Source: Streptomyces gossypii
GTDB taxonomy: Bacteria > Actinomycetota > Actinomycetes > Streptomycetales > Streptomycetaceae
NCBI RefSeq assembly: GCF_025165795.1
Contig: NZ_JAJAGO010000001.1
Location: 434,001 to 498,000 of the forward strand
Length of the DNA stretch: 64,000 nucleotides
Direction: 5' to 3'
Below the pieces are notes generated by a model. It was given only the letters and a program-made list of their open reading frames with translations, was not told where the DNA came from and made no database searches. Positions 8,639 through 17,161 of this stretch are shown here, one piece after another. A program made the position numbers and the translations under genes. Positions within the stretch are counted from its first letter, which is position 1, and each line of letters starts with the position of its first letter.

Positions 8639-9622
8639 GTGATCGTCGACTGTGCCCTCTACCGCGACGGGCGCCGCAGTGAAGGGCCCTCCGCCTTCTC
8701 CGCCGCGCTCACCCAGGCGCGCGAGGCGCCGGACGCGTTCCTGTGGATCGGCCTGTACGAGCCGACGCAGGAGGAGTTCGCACGGGTCACCAGCGCCTTC
8801 CGGCTCCATCCGCTCGCCGTGGAGGACGCGCTGGCCGCCCATCAGCGTCCCAAGCTGGAGATCTACGACGACTCGCTGTTCCTCGTGCTGAAGCCGGTGA
8901 GTTACGAGGAGAGGACGGGCGCGGTGTCGACGGACGAGCTGATGGTTTTCGTCGGCGACTCGTTCGTGGTCACGGTGCGGCATGGCGAGACCAATCCGCT
9001 GGGCGCGGTGCGCGAACGGCTGGAGAGGGAACCGCAGGTCCTGCGGCACGGGCCCACGGCCGTGATGTACGCCGTGAGCGATGCCGTCGTGGACGACTAC
9101 ACGGAGGTGGCCGCGGAGCTGCAGGTGGATCTGGACGAGCTGGAGGAGGAGGTGTTCACGCCGGGCGGAGTGAGCCGGGGGAAGGTCGCGGAGCGCATCT
9201 ACGCCTCCAAGCGCCAGCTGCTGGAGTTCCGCCGCGCGGTCGGCCCGCTGTCCGAGCCGATGGAGCGGCTCACGAGGGCTGGTGTGCCGTTCGTGCCCAA
9301 GCACTCGCGGCCGTTCTTCCGGGACATCAGCGATCACCTGATCCGCGTCAACGAGCAGGTGGAGGGTCTCGACCGGCTGCTCTCGGACATCCTGTACGCG
9401 CAGCTCGCCCAGATGGGGGTGCGGCAGAACGACGACATGCGGAAGATCTCCGCCTGGGCCGCGATGTTCGCAGTTCCGACGATGATCGCCGGTGTCTACG
9501 GGATGAACTTCGAGCACATGCCCGAGCTGGGCTGGCCGTGGACGTACCCGGCGGTGATCGCGCTGATGCTCGGGGCGTGCCTGCTGCTCTTCCGCTTCTT
9601 CAAGCGGCGCGGATGGCTGTGA
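8639..9622 (+). CDS. corA: CorA-family magnesium/cobalt transporter
   Basis: Pentameric CorA-type divalent cation channel of the cytoplasmic membrane. About 327 residues from the GTG at 8639, which is preceded by GGGAGA at 8623-8628; the frame is open upstream, but that part encodes the inverted repeat and is not family-like. The N-terminal alpha/beta cytosolic domain is followed by a long helix and two C-terminal membrane segments. The hallmark pore motif YGMNFEHMPELGWPW joins the two helices (first at about AAMFAVPTMIAGVYGMN, second TYPAVIALMLGACLLLFRF), and the protein ends in a basic FKRRGWL tail. Convergent with the ferritin-like gene, six bases apart. Confidence 0.93.
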   Translation: MIVDCALYRDGRRSEGPSAFSAALTQAREAPDAFLWIGLYEPTQEEFARVTSAFRLHPLAVEDALAAHQRPKLEIYDDSLFLVLKPVSYEERTGAVSTDELMVFVGDSFVVTVRHGETNPLGAVRERLEREPQVLRHGPTAVMYAVSDAVVDDYTEVAAELQVDLDELEEEVFTPGGVSRGKVAERIYASKRQLLEFRRAVGPLSEPMERLTRAGVPFVPKHSRPFFRDISDHLIRVNEQVEGLDRLLSDILYAQLAQMGVRQNDDMRKISAWAAMFAVPTMIAGVYGMNFEHMPELGWPWTYPAVIALMLGACLLLFRFFKRRGWL

Positions 9623-9628
9623 GGGCCG

Positions 9629-10420
9629 TCAGGCGGGCCGTGCCGCGGCGGCGCCGGTGCCGCCGCCCAGCGCGTCGTGCCGCTCCGGCATCCGCAGGCT
9701 GACCATCCGGCGCCGGCCGCCCAGCCGTTCGCAGCCGTACATCGCGTGGATCCCGGCGGCCAGCGTGAGCGACTTCGCCCCGGGCCAGCGCAGGATGTAC
9801 CCCATCCGCTCCATCACGGCGAGGCTGACGTCACGGTGGATCCGGATCTCCTCGGCGGCGGCCTCGCGCAGCATCCCCCTGATCATCGGGCCGTATCCCT
9901 CGGCGCTGAACCGGAGCAGTTCCTCGTGGCAGTAGGCGAGGTGGTCGTCCTCGTCACGGGAGATGGTCCGCACCACCTTGCCGATCTCGGGATGCTCGCT
10001 GAAGTGGCGCCTCAGCAACCCCATCTGTTCGGCGGCCCGTTGCTCGGTGACCCGGCTGTGGGCGAGGTAGACGATGATGTCGTCGTCGGTCAGCGGGTCG
10101 TCCCGGCGGAGCTTGTCGTGGCCGAGGCCGATGCCCGCCTGCTCCAGCAGCATCGTGTAGTCGAGTTCCCTCGGGACTGCGACCGGCCGCAGACCGCGCT
10201 TGCGCAACAGAGCCCGGAAGAGCCTGCCGTGCTTGTCCTCGTCCGCCCCGTGCCGTGCGATCTTGGGCGCGAGGGTGCGGAGGGTTCCGGGGACGAGTGC
10301 CGCGATCCGGCCGTTCTCCCAGCCGCCCTGTTCCTCTCCGCCGGCCGCGACGGAGCAGAAGAGCCGGAAGGACTCGTCGTTGTCGACGATCTCCTGGAAC
10401 ACGCTTCTGGCCGAGAGCAT
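9629..10420 (-). CDS. Ferritin-like domain protein
   Basis: Predicted four-helix ferritin-like protein of about 263 residues. Potential di-iron ligands are seen in HGADEDKHGRLF (about residues 53-64), VTEQRAAEQ and DEDDHLAYCHEELL. The family occurs next to corA in Streptomyces, but its substrate is not known. The start at the ATG 10420 is eight bases after GGAGG; a GTG three bases upstream is equally close. A C-terminal Gly/Ala-rich tail ends near the corA stop. Confidence 0.7.
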   Translation of the reverse strand: MLSARSVFQEIVDNDESFRLFCSVAAGGEEQGGWENGRIAALVPGTLRTLAPKIARHGADEDKHGRLFRALLRKRGLRPVAVPRELDYTMLLEQAGIGLGHDKLRRDDPLTDDDIIVYLAHSRVTEQRAAEQMGLLRRHFSEHPEIGKVVRTISRDEDDHLAYCHEELLRFSAEGYGPMIRGMLREAAAEEIRIHRDVSLAVMERMGYILRWPGAKSLTLAAGIHAMYGCERLGGRRRMVSLRMPERHDALGGGTGAAAARPA

Positions 10421-10807
10421 CACTGCCACCTCCGAGCACACCGTCGCGGGCTACAAGTCAAAGGCAGCGGTGAAGGGGCGGCAACAGCTCACCCGGGCGG
10501 CGAGGGCCTGTCCGGTGGATCTTCCCGGGCCCCCGACGCCCGGCACGTACGAGCGCCGCGTTGTCCCAGGCGCCCGAGTACGTCCCGTACGGGGGCGATC
10601 CTCCGCCTGGCGAGGCACGGGTCCGGACTCCCCCGGGCCTGGCGGCCCCGCCGGAGTGGACCTCGCCCGAAAGGGGGAACACGCAGGGAACACACGCAGG
10701 TACGTACAACCCGGCGACGGCCGTGGCGAGGGACCCCCGTACCCCCGTCACGGCTCAGCCCCGCCTACGCGCAGGGGCCGGGCGCCCGGCAGCACCGACG
10801 GCGCGCG
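10421..10807. other. Intergenic region without a recognisable gene
   Basis: 387 bases between two leftward genes. Open frames here are short, Arg/Gly/Pro-rich and lack ribosome sites. I see a 14-bp palindrome GCCGGGCGCCCGGC (10777-10790) just after the LLM gene stop, likely part of its terminator, and an imperfect dyad around CCCGTACGGGG (about 10569-10597). The promoter of the ferritin-like gene should lie near the left end. Confidence 0.6.
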
Positions 10808-11857
10808 TCAGGCCAGTCCGGCCCGCTCCATCGCCGTCACTCCCGCGCGCAGCGAGCCGATCCGCTCGTCCAGGGTGAATCCGGCCGGGGCGAGCGACAG
10901 CGTGCCCACGCCCGCGTCGGCGTACGCCTGCATCCGCTCGGCGATCCGCTCGACGGAGCCGAGGAGCGTGGTCGAGTCGATGAGCTCCCTCGGTACGGCG
11001 GCCGCCGCGCCGTCCTTGTCGCCCGCCAGGTACTTGTCCTGGATCTCGGCGGCCTCCTTCTCGTACCCCATGCGCTGGGCGAGCTTGTTGTAGAAGTTCT
11101 GCTTGCGGCTGCCCATGCCCCCGACATAGAGGGCGGTGTAGGGGCGGAAGATGTCGGCGAGGGCGTCCACGTCGTCGCCGAGGGCCATCGGGACGGTGGG
11201 GCAGATGTCGAAGCCCGCCAGGTCTTCGCCCGCTTTGGCACGGCCCGCGCGGACCGGTCCGAGCGTGGTCTCCTCGGCGTGCTCGGGCGAGAAGAAGACC
11301 AGCAGTGCGCCCTCGGCGATCTCGCCCGTCTGCTCCAGGTTCTTGGGCCCGATCGCGGCGATGTAGAGCGGGATCCGCTCCCGCACCGGGTGGACGGTCA
11401 GCTTGATGGGCTTGCCGGGGCCGTCGGGCAGCGGCAGCGTCCAGTGTTCGCCCTCATGGGAGAGCCGCTCGCGGGACATGGCCTTGCGGACGATCTCCAC
11501 GTACTCGCGGGTGCGCGCCAGCGGCTTGTCGAACTTCACCCCGTACCAGCCCTCGGACACCTGCGGCCCGGACACGCCCAGGCCCAGCCGGAACCGGCCG
11601 CCGGAGAGCGAGTCGAGCGTGGCCGCCGTCATGGCGGTCATGGCGGGCGCGCGTGCCGGGATCTGGAAGATTCCCGCTCCGACGTCGATGCGCTCCGTCT
11701 GCGCCGCCACCCAGGAGAGCACGGTCGGGGCGTCCGAGCCGTACGCCTCGGCCGCCCAGCAGACGGAGTAGCCGAGGCGGTCCGCCTCCCGGGCTACGGC
11801 GAGATTGTCCGCGTCCATCCCGGCACCCCAGTAGCCGAGGTTGATACCAAGCCGCAT
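10808..11857 (-). CDS. LLM-class F420-dependent oxidoreductase
   Basis: Luciferase-like monooxygenase-fold (TIM barrel) enzyme, probably using coenzyme F420; the substrate is unknown. About 349 residues from MRLGINLGYWGAG. Family landmarks are the MTAATLDSLSGGRFRLGLGV segment, IPLYIAAIGPKNLE, and the C-terminal helices. The start at 11857 fits the usual first beta-strand; the frame remains open for 20 more codons with no homology-like content. Divergent from the aldo/keto reductase gene 75 bases away. Confidence 0.88.
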   Translation of the reverse strand: MRLGINLGYWGAGMDADNLAVAREADRLGYSVCWAAEAYGSDAPTVLSWVAAQTERIDVGAGIFQIPARAPAMTAMTAATLDSLSGGRFRLGLGVSGPQVSEGWYGVKFDKPLARTREYVEIVRKAMSRERLSHEGEHWTLPLPDGPGKPIKLTVHPVRERIPLYIAAIGPKNLEQTGEIAEGALLVFFSPEHAEETTLGPVRAGRAKAGEDLAGFDICPTVPMALGDDVDALADIFRPYTALYVGGMGSRKQNFYNKLAQRMGYEKEAAEIQDKYLAGDKDGAAAAVPRELIDSTTLLGSVERIAERMQAYADAGVGTLSLAPAGFTLDERIGSLRAGVTAMERAGLA

Positions 11858-11932
11858 ACCGGCCCCCTTACTGATCAGTAACGTCTTTGTCCATGGGACT
11901 CTAGCGCGCCGCCGCAAGTACGCTCAACGCCC

Positions 11933-12916
11933 ATGGAGCACAGGCATCTGGGCCGTACCGGCCTGCGCGTATCCCGGATCGGTCTCGGCACCCTCACCTG
12001 GGCGCACGACACTGGGGAACGTGATGCGGCCGATCAGCTCAAGACGTTCTGGGGGGCGGGCGGTTCCCTGGTGGACACGGCCGACGTGTACGCCGACGGA
12101 GGCGCCGAGTACCTGCTCGGCAGACTGCTGGAGGATCTCGTGCCCCGCCGGGACCTGGTGATCGCCACCAAGGCGGGCAGCGTCCCGGAGGCAGGCCGTC
12201 GCTTCGACTCCTCACGCGGTCATCTCCTCAGCGCCCTGGACGCCTCGCTGGAGCGTCTCGGCACCGACTACGTCGACCTCTGGCAGGTGCACGCGTACGA
12301 CCCCGGCACGCCGACGGACGAGACGCTGCAGGCGCTCGACATCGCGGTCAGCAGCGGACGGGCCCGCTATGTCGGTGTCTCGAACTTCAGCGGCTGGCAG
12401 CTCGCCAAGGCCGCCACCTGGCAGCTCGCCGCCCCCGGCACCCGCACCAGGCTGGCCAGCACGCAGATGGAGTACTCGCTGCTCCAGCGGGGCATCGAGC
12501 GCGAGGTGCTGCCGGCCGTCGCGGACCTCGGGCTCGGGCTGCTGCCCTCCTCGCCCCTGGGGCGGGGCGTACTGACCGGCAAGTACCGGTACGGCACTCC
12601 GGCCGGATCACGGGGCGCCTCCGAGGAGCTGGCGCCGTTCGTCGCCCCCTACCTCGACGAGACGGCGAGCCGGATCGTGGACGCGGTCGCGATCGCGGCG
12701 GACGGGCTGGCGGTGACGCCCCTCCAAGTGGCGCTCGCCTGGGTGCGGGACCGGGCCTGGGTGACCGCCCCGATCCTCGGCGCCCGGACATCGCAGCAGC
12801 TCACGGAGGCTCTGTCAGTGGAGGGGCTTACCCTTCCTGAGGAAATCTGCCAGGCGCTCGACGACGTGTCGGCGCCGGTGCACCGCTATCCCGACCAGGA
12901 CTGGAGCGAGCTGTGA
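11933..12916 (+). CDS. Aldo/keto reductase
   Basis: NADPH-dependent TIM-barrel reductase of 327 residues. It begins MEHRHLGRTGLRVSRIGLGT, with the catalytic Asp/Tyr region VDTADVYADGGAE, the Lys segment VIATKAG and the later YVGVSNFSGWQL. The C-terminus APILGARTSQQLTEAL binds NADP in this family. Its stop overlaps the GTG start of the next gene (GTGA at 12913-12916), so the RecD-like protein is translationally coupled to it. Confidence 0.9.
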   Translation: MEHRHLGRTGLRVSRIGLGTLTWAHDTGERDAADQLKTFWGAGGSLVDTADVYADGGAEYLLGRLLEDLVPRRDLVIATKAGSVPEAGRRFDSSRGHLLSALDASLERLGTDYVDLWQVHAYDPGTPTDETLQALDIAVSSGRARYVGVSNFSGWQLAKAATWQLAAPGTRTRLASTQMEYSLLQRGIEREVLPAVADLGLGLLPSSPLGRGVLTGKYRYGTPAGSRGASEELAPFVAPYLDETASRIVDAVAIAADGLAVTPLQVALAWVRDRAWVTAPILGARTSQQLTEALSVEGLTLPEEICQALDDVSAPVHRYPDQDWSEL

Positions 12917-15000
12917 CCAGCCAGGACAAGGCAGCCGAACTCCTCGCGGCCGTGCGGGCGGTGGAGAGCGGAGAGCGCCCTGCGGCGTCGTTCTTCACCG
13001 GCCCCGCGCCGGGCCGTGCGCCCCATGCCGCGCCCAGCACTGCTTCCCGGGGCGCCGGTGTGCCCCCGGCCTCCGGCGGGACGGACGCCGCAGCCGCCCC
13101 CTTGGTGGTCCCGGAGGGGCTGCGCGCGCTGCTCGCCAGAGGCGGCGCACCGGAGGGGCTGGAAGTGCAGGCCGTCGCCGCACTCGGCGAGCGGGCGGAC
13201 GAGGTGCTGGCCGCCGACCCGTGGCAGCTGCTCGCAGTCCGGGGCGTCCTCCCTGAGCAGGCCGACGGATTCGCCCGCGCACTGCTGCAGGGCGCCTGCG
13301 GTCCGGACGACGAGCGGCGCACGAGGGCGCTGGCAGCCTGGCTGCTGGAGCGCGCGGCGCTCAGCGGGCACACGGCGATGGAGCCCGGCACGCTGACCGA
13401 GGGCCTGGCGCGGTACGGCGTCCCCGATCCCGGGGAAGCACTGCGGGTGGCGGCCGACACCGGGGAGATGCTCGTCTTCGAGGACGCGCTGGAGGAGCTC
13501 TCCGCGCCGGGCCGCGGCGCAGCACCCGGCGGAGCGGCGGCGGGCGGTGCAGCGCCCGGCGGGGCCGCTGCCGCAGAAGAGGAAGAGGCCCGCCCGGTCC
13601 GGCTGCTCGTCGGGCTGGACCGCTACGCCCTGGCGGAGGAGAGCACGGCCGACGGCCTGGCGCGGCTGATCAGTACGTTCAGCGGGCCGGTGGAGGGCGC
13701 CCCCGGCGCCCCGGAGGAATGGGAGCGGGCAGCCTCCTCGGCCGGGTCCTCTTCTGCCGCGGAGCTGCTGCGTGCCGTCGCCGGGCACGGTCTGGTCACT
13801 CATACCGGCGGCGAGGCGGCCCGGGCGGAGCCCGCGGCGCTGGTGGCGGCGGCCCGGTCGCTGGGGCTGCGGGCCTACGCGGCCGTGCACAGTGCGGGCG
13901 GGCGGCAGCGCGTGGCGGAGCTGATCACCGAGGCGGCCCGGTCCTTCCCGGGCGTGGACTCCGCGCCCGCGGACGCTGGGGCCGTGGGGGACGGCGGGCC
14001 CGAGGACGGCGGGCCGGAGGACGGCGCGGCTGCCGTCACTCTGTCCGGGCTGCTCAGCGGCCAGGAGGGCCCGGGCACCGGCGAGGACGGTGCGCGGGCG
14101 CTCGACCTGCTCGTCGTACTGGACGCCCCGCAGCTCGGCGCCGAGGAGGCGGCGGCGCTCGTCGAAACCGTGCCGGACGGCGCCCGGTTGGTGCTCAGCG
14201 GCGATCCGCTGCTGCTGGGCGGGGCCGGCCCGGGGCAGGTGTTCGCCGACGTGCTGGCCGCCCGTGTCTGCCCGCAGGTGGCCTCCCGTACTCCGGACCC
14301 GGGCCCGCTCGGGGAGCTCGTCTCCGGGATCGGGATCGGCGAGCTGAACCAGGTGGCCGCCCCGGACCGAGAGGTCGTCATCGTGCCGGTGCGGGAGGCG
14401 GCGGAGGCCGTGCACCGGGCGGTGCAGCTGGTCGCCGATTCGGTGCCCCGCGCGATCGGCATCCCCTCCGAGAGCACCCAGGTGATCGTTCCGGGCCACG
14501 GCGGCGATGCGGGCACGCGCGCGCTCAACGCCGCGCTCAAGGAGCGGCTGCATCCGGGCCCCGGCCGGTTCGGCGGCTTCGACCCGGGAGACCGCGTGGT
14601 CCACTCCCCCGCACCCGGCCGGGCGGCCGTGGGCACGGTGGTCGACGGCGAAGCGGACGGCTTGCGGCTGGAGTGTGCGGGCGGCAGCGTCCTCGTCCCG
14701 CGTGATCAGGTCGCCGGTTCGGTACGGCACGGCTGGGCGATGACGGCGCACCAGGCCACCGGGATGCGCTGGCCCGCCGCCGTGGTGGTACTGCCGGGCG
14801 ACGCGGCGGCGGCGCTGACCCGCGAGTGGGTGTACACGGCCTTCGGCCGTGCCGAGCAGCATCTGTCCGTGGTCCAGGGTGCGGACGAGGCGCTGCCACG
14901 GGCGGTTGCGGGGATCACCGCCCCGGTCCGCACGACCCGGCTGCGTACGCTGCTCAGCGCCGCCGTCCGGGCCGTGACGGCCCCGGTGCGGACGGACTAG
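12913..15000 (+). CDS. RecD-like helix-hairpin-helix protein with degenerate ATPase motifs
   Basis: 695 residues related to RecD2/UvrD-type helicases. A helix-hairpin-helix segment lies at about residues 85-121 (VQAVAALGERADEVL). The position where RecD2 has GGPGTGKT reads THTGGEAARAEP (about residues 295-308), with no Lys-Thr. The Walker B position reads LLVVLDAP instead of a DE pair (about 397-407). The C-terminal UvrD_C_2-like strand is kept: WAMTAHQATGMRWPA, then REWVYTAFGRAEQHLSVV. I infer a DNA-binding or structural protein derived from a helicase and probably without ATPase activity. Low-complexity Gly/Ala stretches interrupt the middle. Coupled to the aldo/keto reductase by a GTGA overlap; its last 4 bases overlap the next gene on the other strand. 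Confidence 0.75.
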   Translation: MTSQDKAAELLAAVRAVESGERPAASFFTGPAPGRAPHAAPSTASRGAGVPPASGGTDAAAAPLVVPEGLRALLARGGAPEGLEVQAVAALGERADEVLAADPWQLLAVRGVLPEQADGFARALLQGACGPDDERRTRALAAWLLERAALSGHTAMEPGTLTEGLARYGVPDPGEALRVAADTGEMLVFEDALEELSAPGRGAAPGGAAAGGAAPGGAAAAEEEEARPVRLLVGLDRYALAEESTADGLARLISTFSGPVEGAPGAPEEWERAASSAGSSSAAELLRAVAGHGLVTHTGGEAARAEPAALVAAARSLGLRAYAAVHSAGGRQRVAELITEAARSFPGVDSAPADAGAVGDGGPEDGGPEDGAAAVTLSGLLSGQEGPGTGEDGARALDLLVVLDAPQLGAEEAAALVETVPDGARLVLSGDPLLLGGAGPGQVFADVLAARVCPQVASRTPDPGPLGELVSGIGIGELNQVAAPDREVVIVPVREAAEAVHRAVQLVADSVPRAIGIPSESTQVIVPGHGGDAGTRALNAALKERLHPGPGRFGGFDPGDRVVHSPAPGRAAVGTVVDGEADGLRLECAGGSVLVPRDQVAGSVRHGWAMTAHQATGMRWPAAVVVLPGDAAAALTREWVYTAFGRAEQHLSVVQGADEALPRAVAGITAPVRTTRLRTLLSAAVRAVTAPVRTD

Positions 15001-15824
15001 CGGGGGCCTCCGCCGCGCTCCGCGTGCTGGTCCGCGTCGTCTGCGTCCCCGTCTCTGTCCTCGTCGTCCTCGTCGTCCTCGTCGTCGGCGTCCTCGTCGG
15101 CGTCCTCGTCCTCGTCTCCGTCTGCACCCGGGCTGAGGACGGCGGCCGCCAGGCCCGTGCCGCGATCCGGCCCGAGGTCGAGTTCGGCGTCCTCCTCGTC
15201 GAAGACCGTGCTGACGTCGAAGCGGCAGATGACCCGCTCCGGGTCGGCCTGGTCGAACGGCGCGGCCAGCCACTCGCCCGGTTCCGTGGCCTCCTCCCCC
15301 GCGGAGACCCAGAGCGTGGCGTCGCCCTCCTCCAGCCCGAACTCCTTGTGCCGGGTGGCGATCTCGTCCGGCTCGTACTCGCCGAAGAGCACCCCGAGCG
15401 CCGCATGGACGCTCCGGCCCGCCGAGGCTTCGGCGAAACCCTCGTCGTCCGCCGAGTCGGGGTCGAGGTCGGTGACGCGCTGCGCCTGTGCCAGCAGGCG
15501 CAGCGGCTCGTTGACGGTGTAGTCGCGGCGCACGAACACCGTCAGGGCCCTTGGTTCATCCGGGCCGGTGTAGTCCGGCATGGTGTCACCGCCGGGGATC
15601 TCGAAGGGGGTGACCTCGTCGTACGCCTCGTACAGCAGCTCGTCGTACGCCTCCCCCGCCGCGGCCAACTCGTCGAACGCGGCGTAGACGGCGGAGTCGC
15701 CGTCACCGGCGGCCGCTTCACCGGCACGCCGCTCCACAGCTTCGAGGTGCCGGTCCAGGGCAGCTTTGACCGCCTCGGCGGCAGCGCGTACGTCGGCAGC
15801 GGATGGCTGCGCAGCATCAGACAT
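14997..15824 (-). CDS. Conserved hypothetical protein with acidic C-terminal tail
   Basis: About 275 residues from MSDAAQPSAADV; not a family I can name. An N-terminal helical segment (about residues 8-60) precedes an alpha/beta region with PRALTVFVRRDYTVNEPLRL and VSAGEEATEPGEWLAAPFDQ. It ends in about 45 residues dominated by Asp and Glu, encoded by a run of CTC/GTC-type triplet repeats at 15057-15121. Probably cytosolic, with no signal peptide or membrane helix. Its start region faces the DUF5703 gene, 47 bases apart and divergent. Confidence 0.7.
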   Translation of the reverse strand: MSDAAQPSAADVRAAAEAVKAALDRHLEAVERRAGEAAAGDGDSAVYAAFDELAAAGEAYDELLYEAYDEVTPFEIPGGDTMPDYTGPDEPRALTVFVRRDYTVNEPLRLLAQAQRVTDLDPDSADDEGFAEASAGRSVHAALGVLFGEYEPDEIATRHKEFGLEEGDATLWVSAGEEATEPGEWLAAPFDQADPERVICRFDVSTVFDEEDAELDLGPDRGTGLAAAVLSPGADGDEDEDADEDADDEDDEDDEDRDGDADDADQHAERGGGPR

Positions 15825-15871
15825 AGTGCAGACGCTATCCGCAGTCGGGCCCTGCACGCACAATAGATGAG

Positions 15872-16060
15872 ATGCCGGAATATGAATTTCGCGATCTGTA
15901 CGTCCCGCGCGGAGTGTCCCGTCGGGCTGCCACGCAACTGCTGACCGACCACGCCGAGTACGGCCAATGGGAGTTGGACCGCACCCGGCTCTATCCCGAC
16001 GGCAGCCGCAGGGTGCGGCTGCGCCGTCGGATCATCCGCCAGCTGCGCGCGACCTGGTGA
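15872..16060 (+). CDS. DUF5703 family small basic protein
   Basis: 62 residues (MPEYEFRDLYVPRGVSRRAA to RQLRATW), matching my memory of the actinobacterial DUF5703 family. It is strongly basic at the C-terminus (RRVRLRRRIIRQ). Function unknown; a nucleic-acid-binding role is possible but unsupported. Divergent from the acidic-tail protein and convergent with the chaplin gene through a 17-bp hairpin. Confidence 0.8.
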   Translation: MPEYEFRDLYVPRGVSRRAATQLLTDHAEYGQWELDRTRLYPDGSRRVRLRRRIIRQLRATW

Positions 16061-16143
16061 CCGTCCGGCGGTCCGGGGCGCACCCGGGGCCTTGCGTCTG
16101 CGTCCGCCTGTGCGTCTGGGCCTGGCCGGGAGGGCATGACGCG

Positions 16144-16181
16144 CACGGAGCGGGCCCCGCCACTGCGGGACCCGCTCCGTG
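16144..16181. terminator. Hairpin between DUF5703 and chaplin genes
   Basis: Arms 16144-16160 and 16165-16181 pair at 16 of 17 positions around a four-base loop (CACT). It lies between two convergent genes, 84 bases after the DUF5703 stop and 56 bases after the chaplin stop, so it likely serves both. Confidence 0.75.
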
Positions 16182-16203
16182 ATCTGTCGTTACGCGTGGA
16201 TCA

Positions 16204-16231
16204 GTGCGCCTGAATCCGTGCGCCTGAATCC
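16204..16231. repeat. Two tandem 14-bp repeats after the chaplin gene
   Basis: GTGCGCCTGAATCC is repeated exactly (16204-16217, 16218-16231), immediately 3' of the long chaplin stop at 16237. Confidence 0.8.
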
Positions 16232-16236
16232 GTGGC

Positions 16237-16755
16237 TCAGCGCCGCGCGACGCGGGAGCGCCGGTAGAGCACCGTGCCGCCGATCAGCAGCCCGGCGCCG
16301 AGCGACAGACCGATGCCCAGGTCCTTGCCGCCACCGGTCTCGGCCAGTTCGGTCTCCACCTGAGGCTCGGCCAGTGTCTGGGGCTTGGGCTGAGGCGGCG
16401 TGTCGACCTGCTTGGGCTCCTCCGGCTTCTCCGCCTTCGGCTCCTCCGGCTTCGGCTCCGGCTTCTCCGCCTTCGGCTCGTCCGCCTTCGGCTTCTCCGC
16501 CTTTGGCGCGGAGGACACGTTGGCGCACTTGTTGCCGAAGGTGGGGTTGAGGGCCCCGACCACATCAACGGTGTTGCCGCACACGTTCACCGGTACGTGC
16601 ACCGGCACCTGGGCGGTGTTCCCGGACAGCACGCCCGGCGACTTGGCCGAACCGCCCTCAGCGGTGGAGTCCGCGAACGCGGAGCCGCCCGACAACGCCA
16701 GCACGCCGCCGGCGGCGGCCACAGTGATCAGGCCTTTCTTGGTGACCTGTCGCAT
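16237..16755 (-). CDS. chpC: Long chaplin with sortase signal (ChpC-like, one chaplin domain)
   Basis: Cell-wall-anchored chaplin of 172 residues that helps coat aerial hyphae with a hydrophobic amyloid layer. A signal peptide (MRQVTKKGLI through SAFA, cut near residue 28) precedes a single chaplin domain (about 38-80) with the two conserved cysteines at 59 and 77. A Lys/Glu/Pro-rich spacer (about 82-125, repeats of EPKAEKPE) follows, then the sortase signal LAETG at 137-141, a membrane helix (about 145-163) and a basic tail. As I recall, S. coelicolor ChpC carries two chaplin domains, so one domain with an extended charged spacer is unusual. It lies next to chpH in the order known from S. 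coelicolor. Symbol assigned by position and architecture. Confidence 0.85.
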   Translation of the reverse strand: MRQVTKKGLITVAAAGGVLALSGGSAFADSTAEGGSAKSPGVLSGNTAQVPVHVPVNVCGNTVDVVGALNPTFGNKCANVSSAPKAEKPKADEPKAEKPEPKPEEPKAEKPEEPKQVDTPPQPKPQTLAEPQVETELAETGGGKDLGIGLSLGAGLLIGGTVLYRRSRVARR

Positions 16756-16844
16756 GGTTGTTTCCCTGCCTTCATTCCTTGTGAATTACGAGCGAGGGCT
16801 CGGCGGACTCGCCGTCATACCTGCTCGCCCAGGGGCCGAACGAC

Positions 16845-16872
16845 CCCCGAGCACATGACATGTACTCCGGGG
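16845..16872 (-). terminator. Imperfect hairpin downstream of chpH
   Basis: A near-palindrome centred on 16858 (GAGCACATG-A-CATGTACTC with CCCC/GGGG flanks, two mismatched positions in 13 pairs) lies 38 bases after the chpH stop. It probably terminates chpH. Confidence 0.5.
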
Positions 16873-16909
16873 CCGTCGGCACTCTCCCCTTATGGGGTGA
16901 TACGCAACG

Positions 16910-17143
16910 TCAGGCGTTGACGCAGGTGTTACCGACAGCGGGGTTCAGGACCCCCACCACGTTGACCGTGTTGCCGCAGACGTTCGCCGGGATGTGAATG
17001 GGCGCCTGGACGACGTTGCCGGACACCACGCCCGGGGAGCCGACAGCGGCACCCATGGCCCCGGAATCGGCAGCAGCCATGCCCGCACCGGCGAGCAGCA
17101 GTCCGCCGGCGGCAGCCGCGGTGGCGACGACCTTCTTGATCAT
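16910..17143 (-). CDS. chpH: Short chaplin, ChpH
   Basis: 77-residue secreted chaplin. The signal peptide runs MIKKVVATAA to about AAA (residue 25) and is followed by one chaplin domain (about 36-77) with cysteines 56 and 74 and the typical VSGNVVQAPIHIPANVCGNT pattern. Short chaplins self-assemble into the amphipathic film on spores and aerial hyphae. The start at 17143 has an AGGAGGA ribosome site. The leader carries two adjacent inverted repeats (17162-17211). The conserved chpH-chpC arrangement supports the name. Confidence 0.93.
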   Translation of the reverse strand: MIKKVVATAAAAGGLLLAGAGMAAADSGAMGAAVGSPGVVSGNVVQAPIHIPANVCGNTVNVVGVLNPAVGNTCVNA

Positions 17144-17161
17144 TATTCCTCCTCGTTGGCA

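Noticed and set aside
10458..10751. 97-codon leftward frame in the gap between the LLM and ferritin-like genes
   Set aside because: Arg/Gly/Pro-rich, no ribosome site and no recognisable segment.
13500..13570. Gly/Ala repeat coding DNA in the RecD-like gene as a mobile repeat
   Set aside because: It is low-complexity linker within an open frame, common in Streptomyces proteins.
12886..15273. 795-codon leftward open frame over the RecD-like gene
   Set aside because: Gly/Arg-rich shadow of a gene whose frame has helicase-family features and a coupled start.
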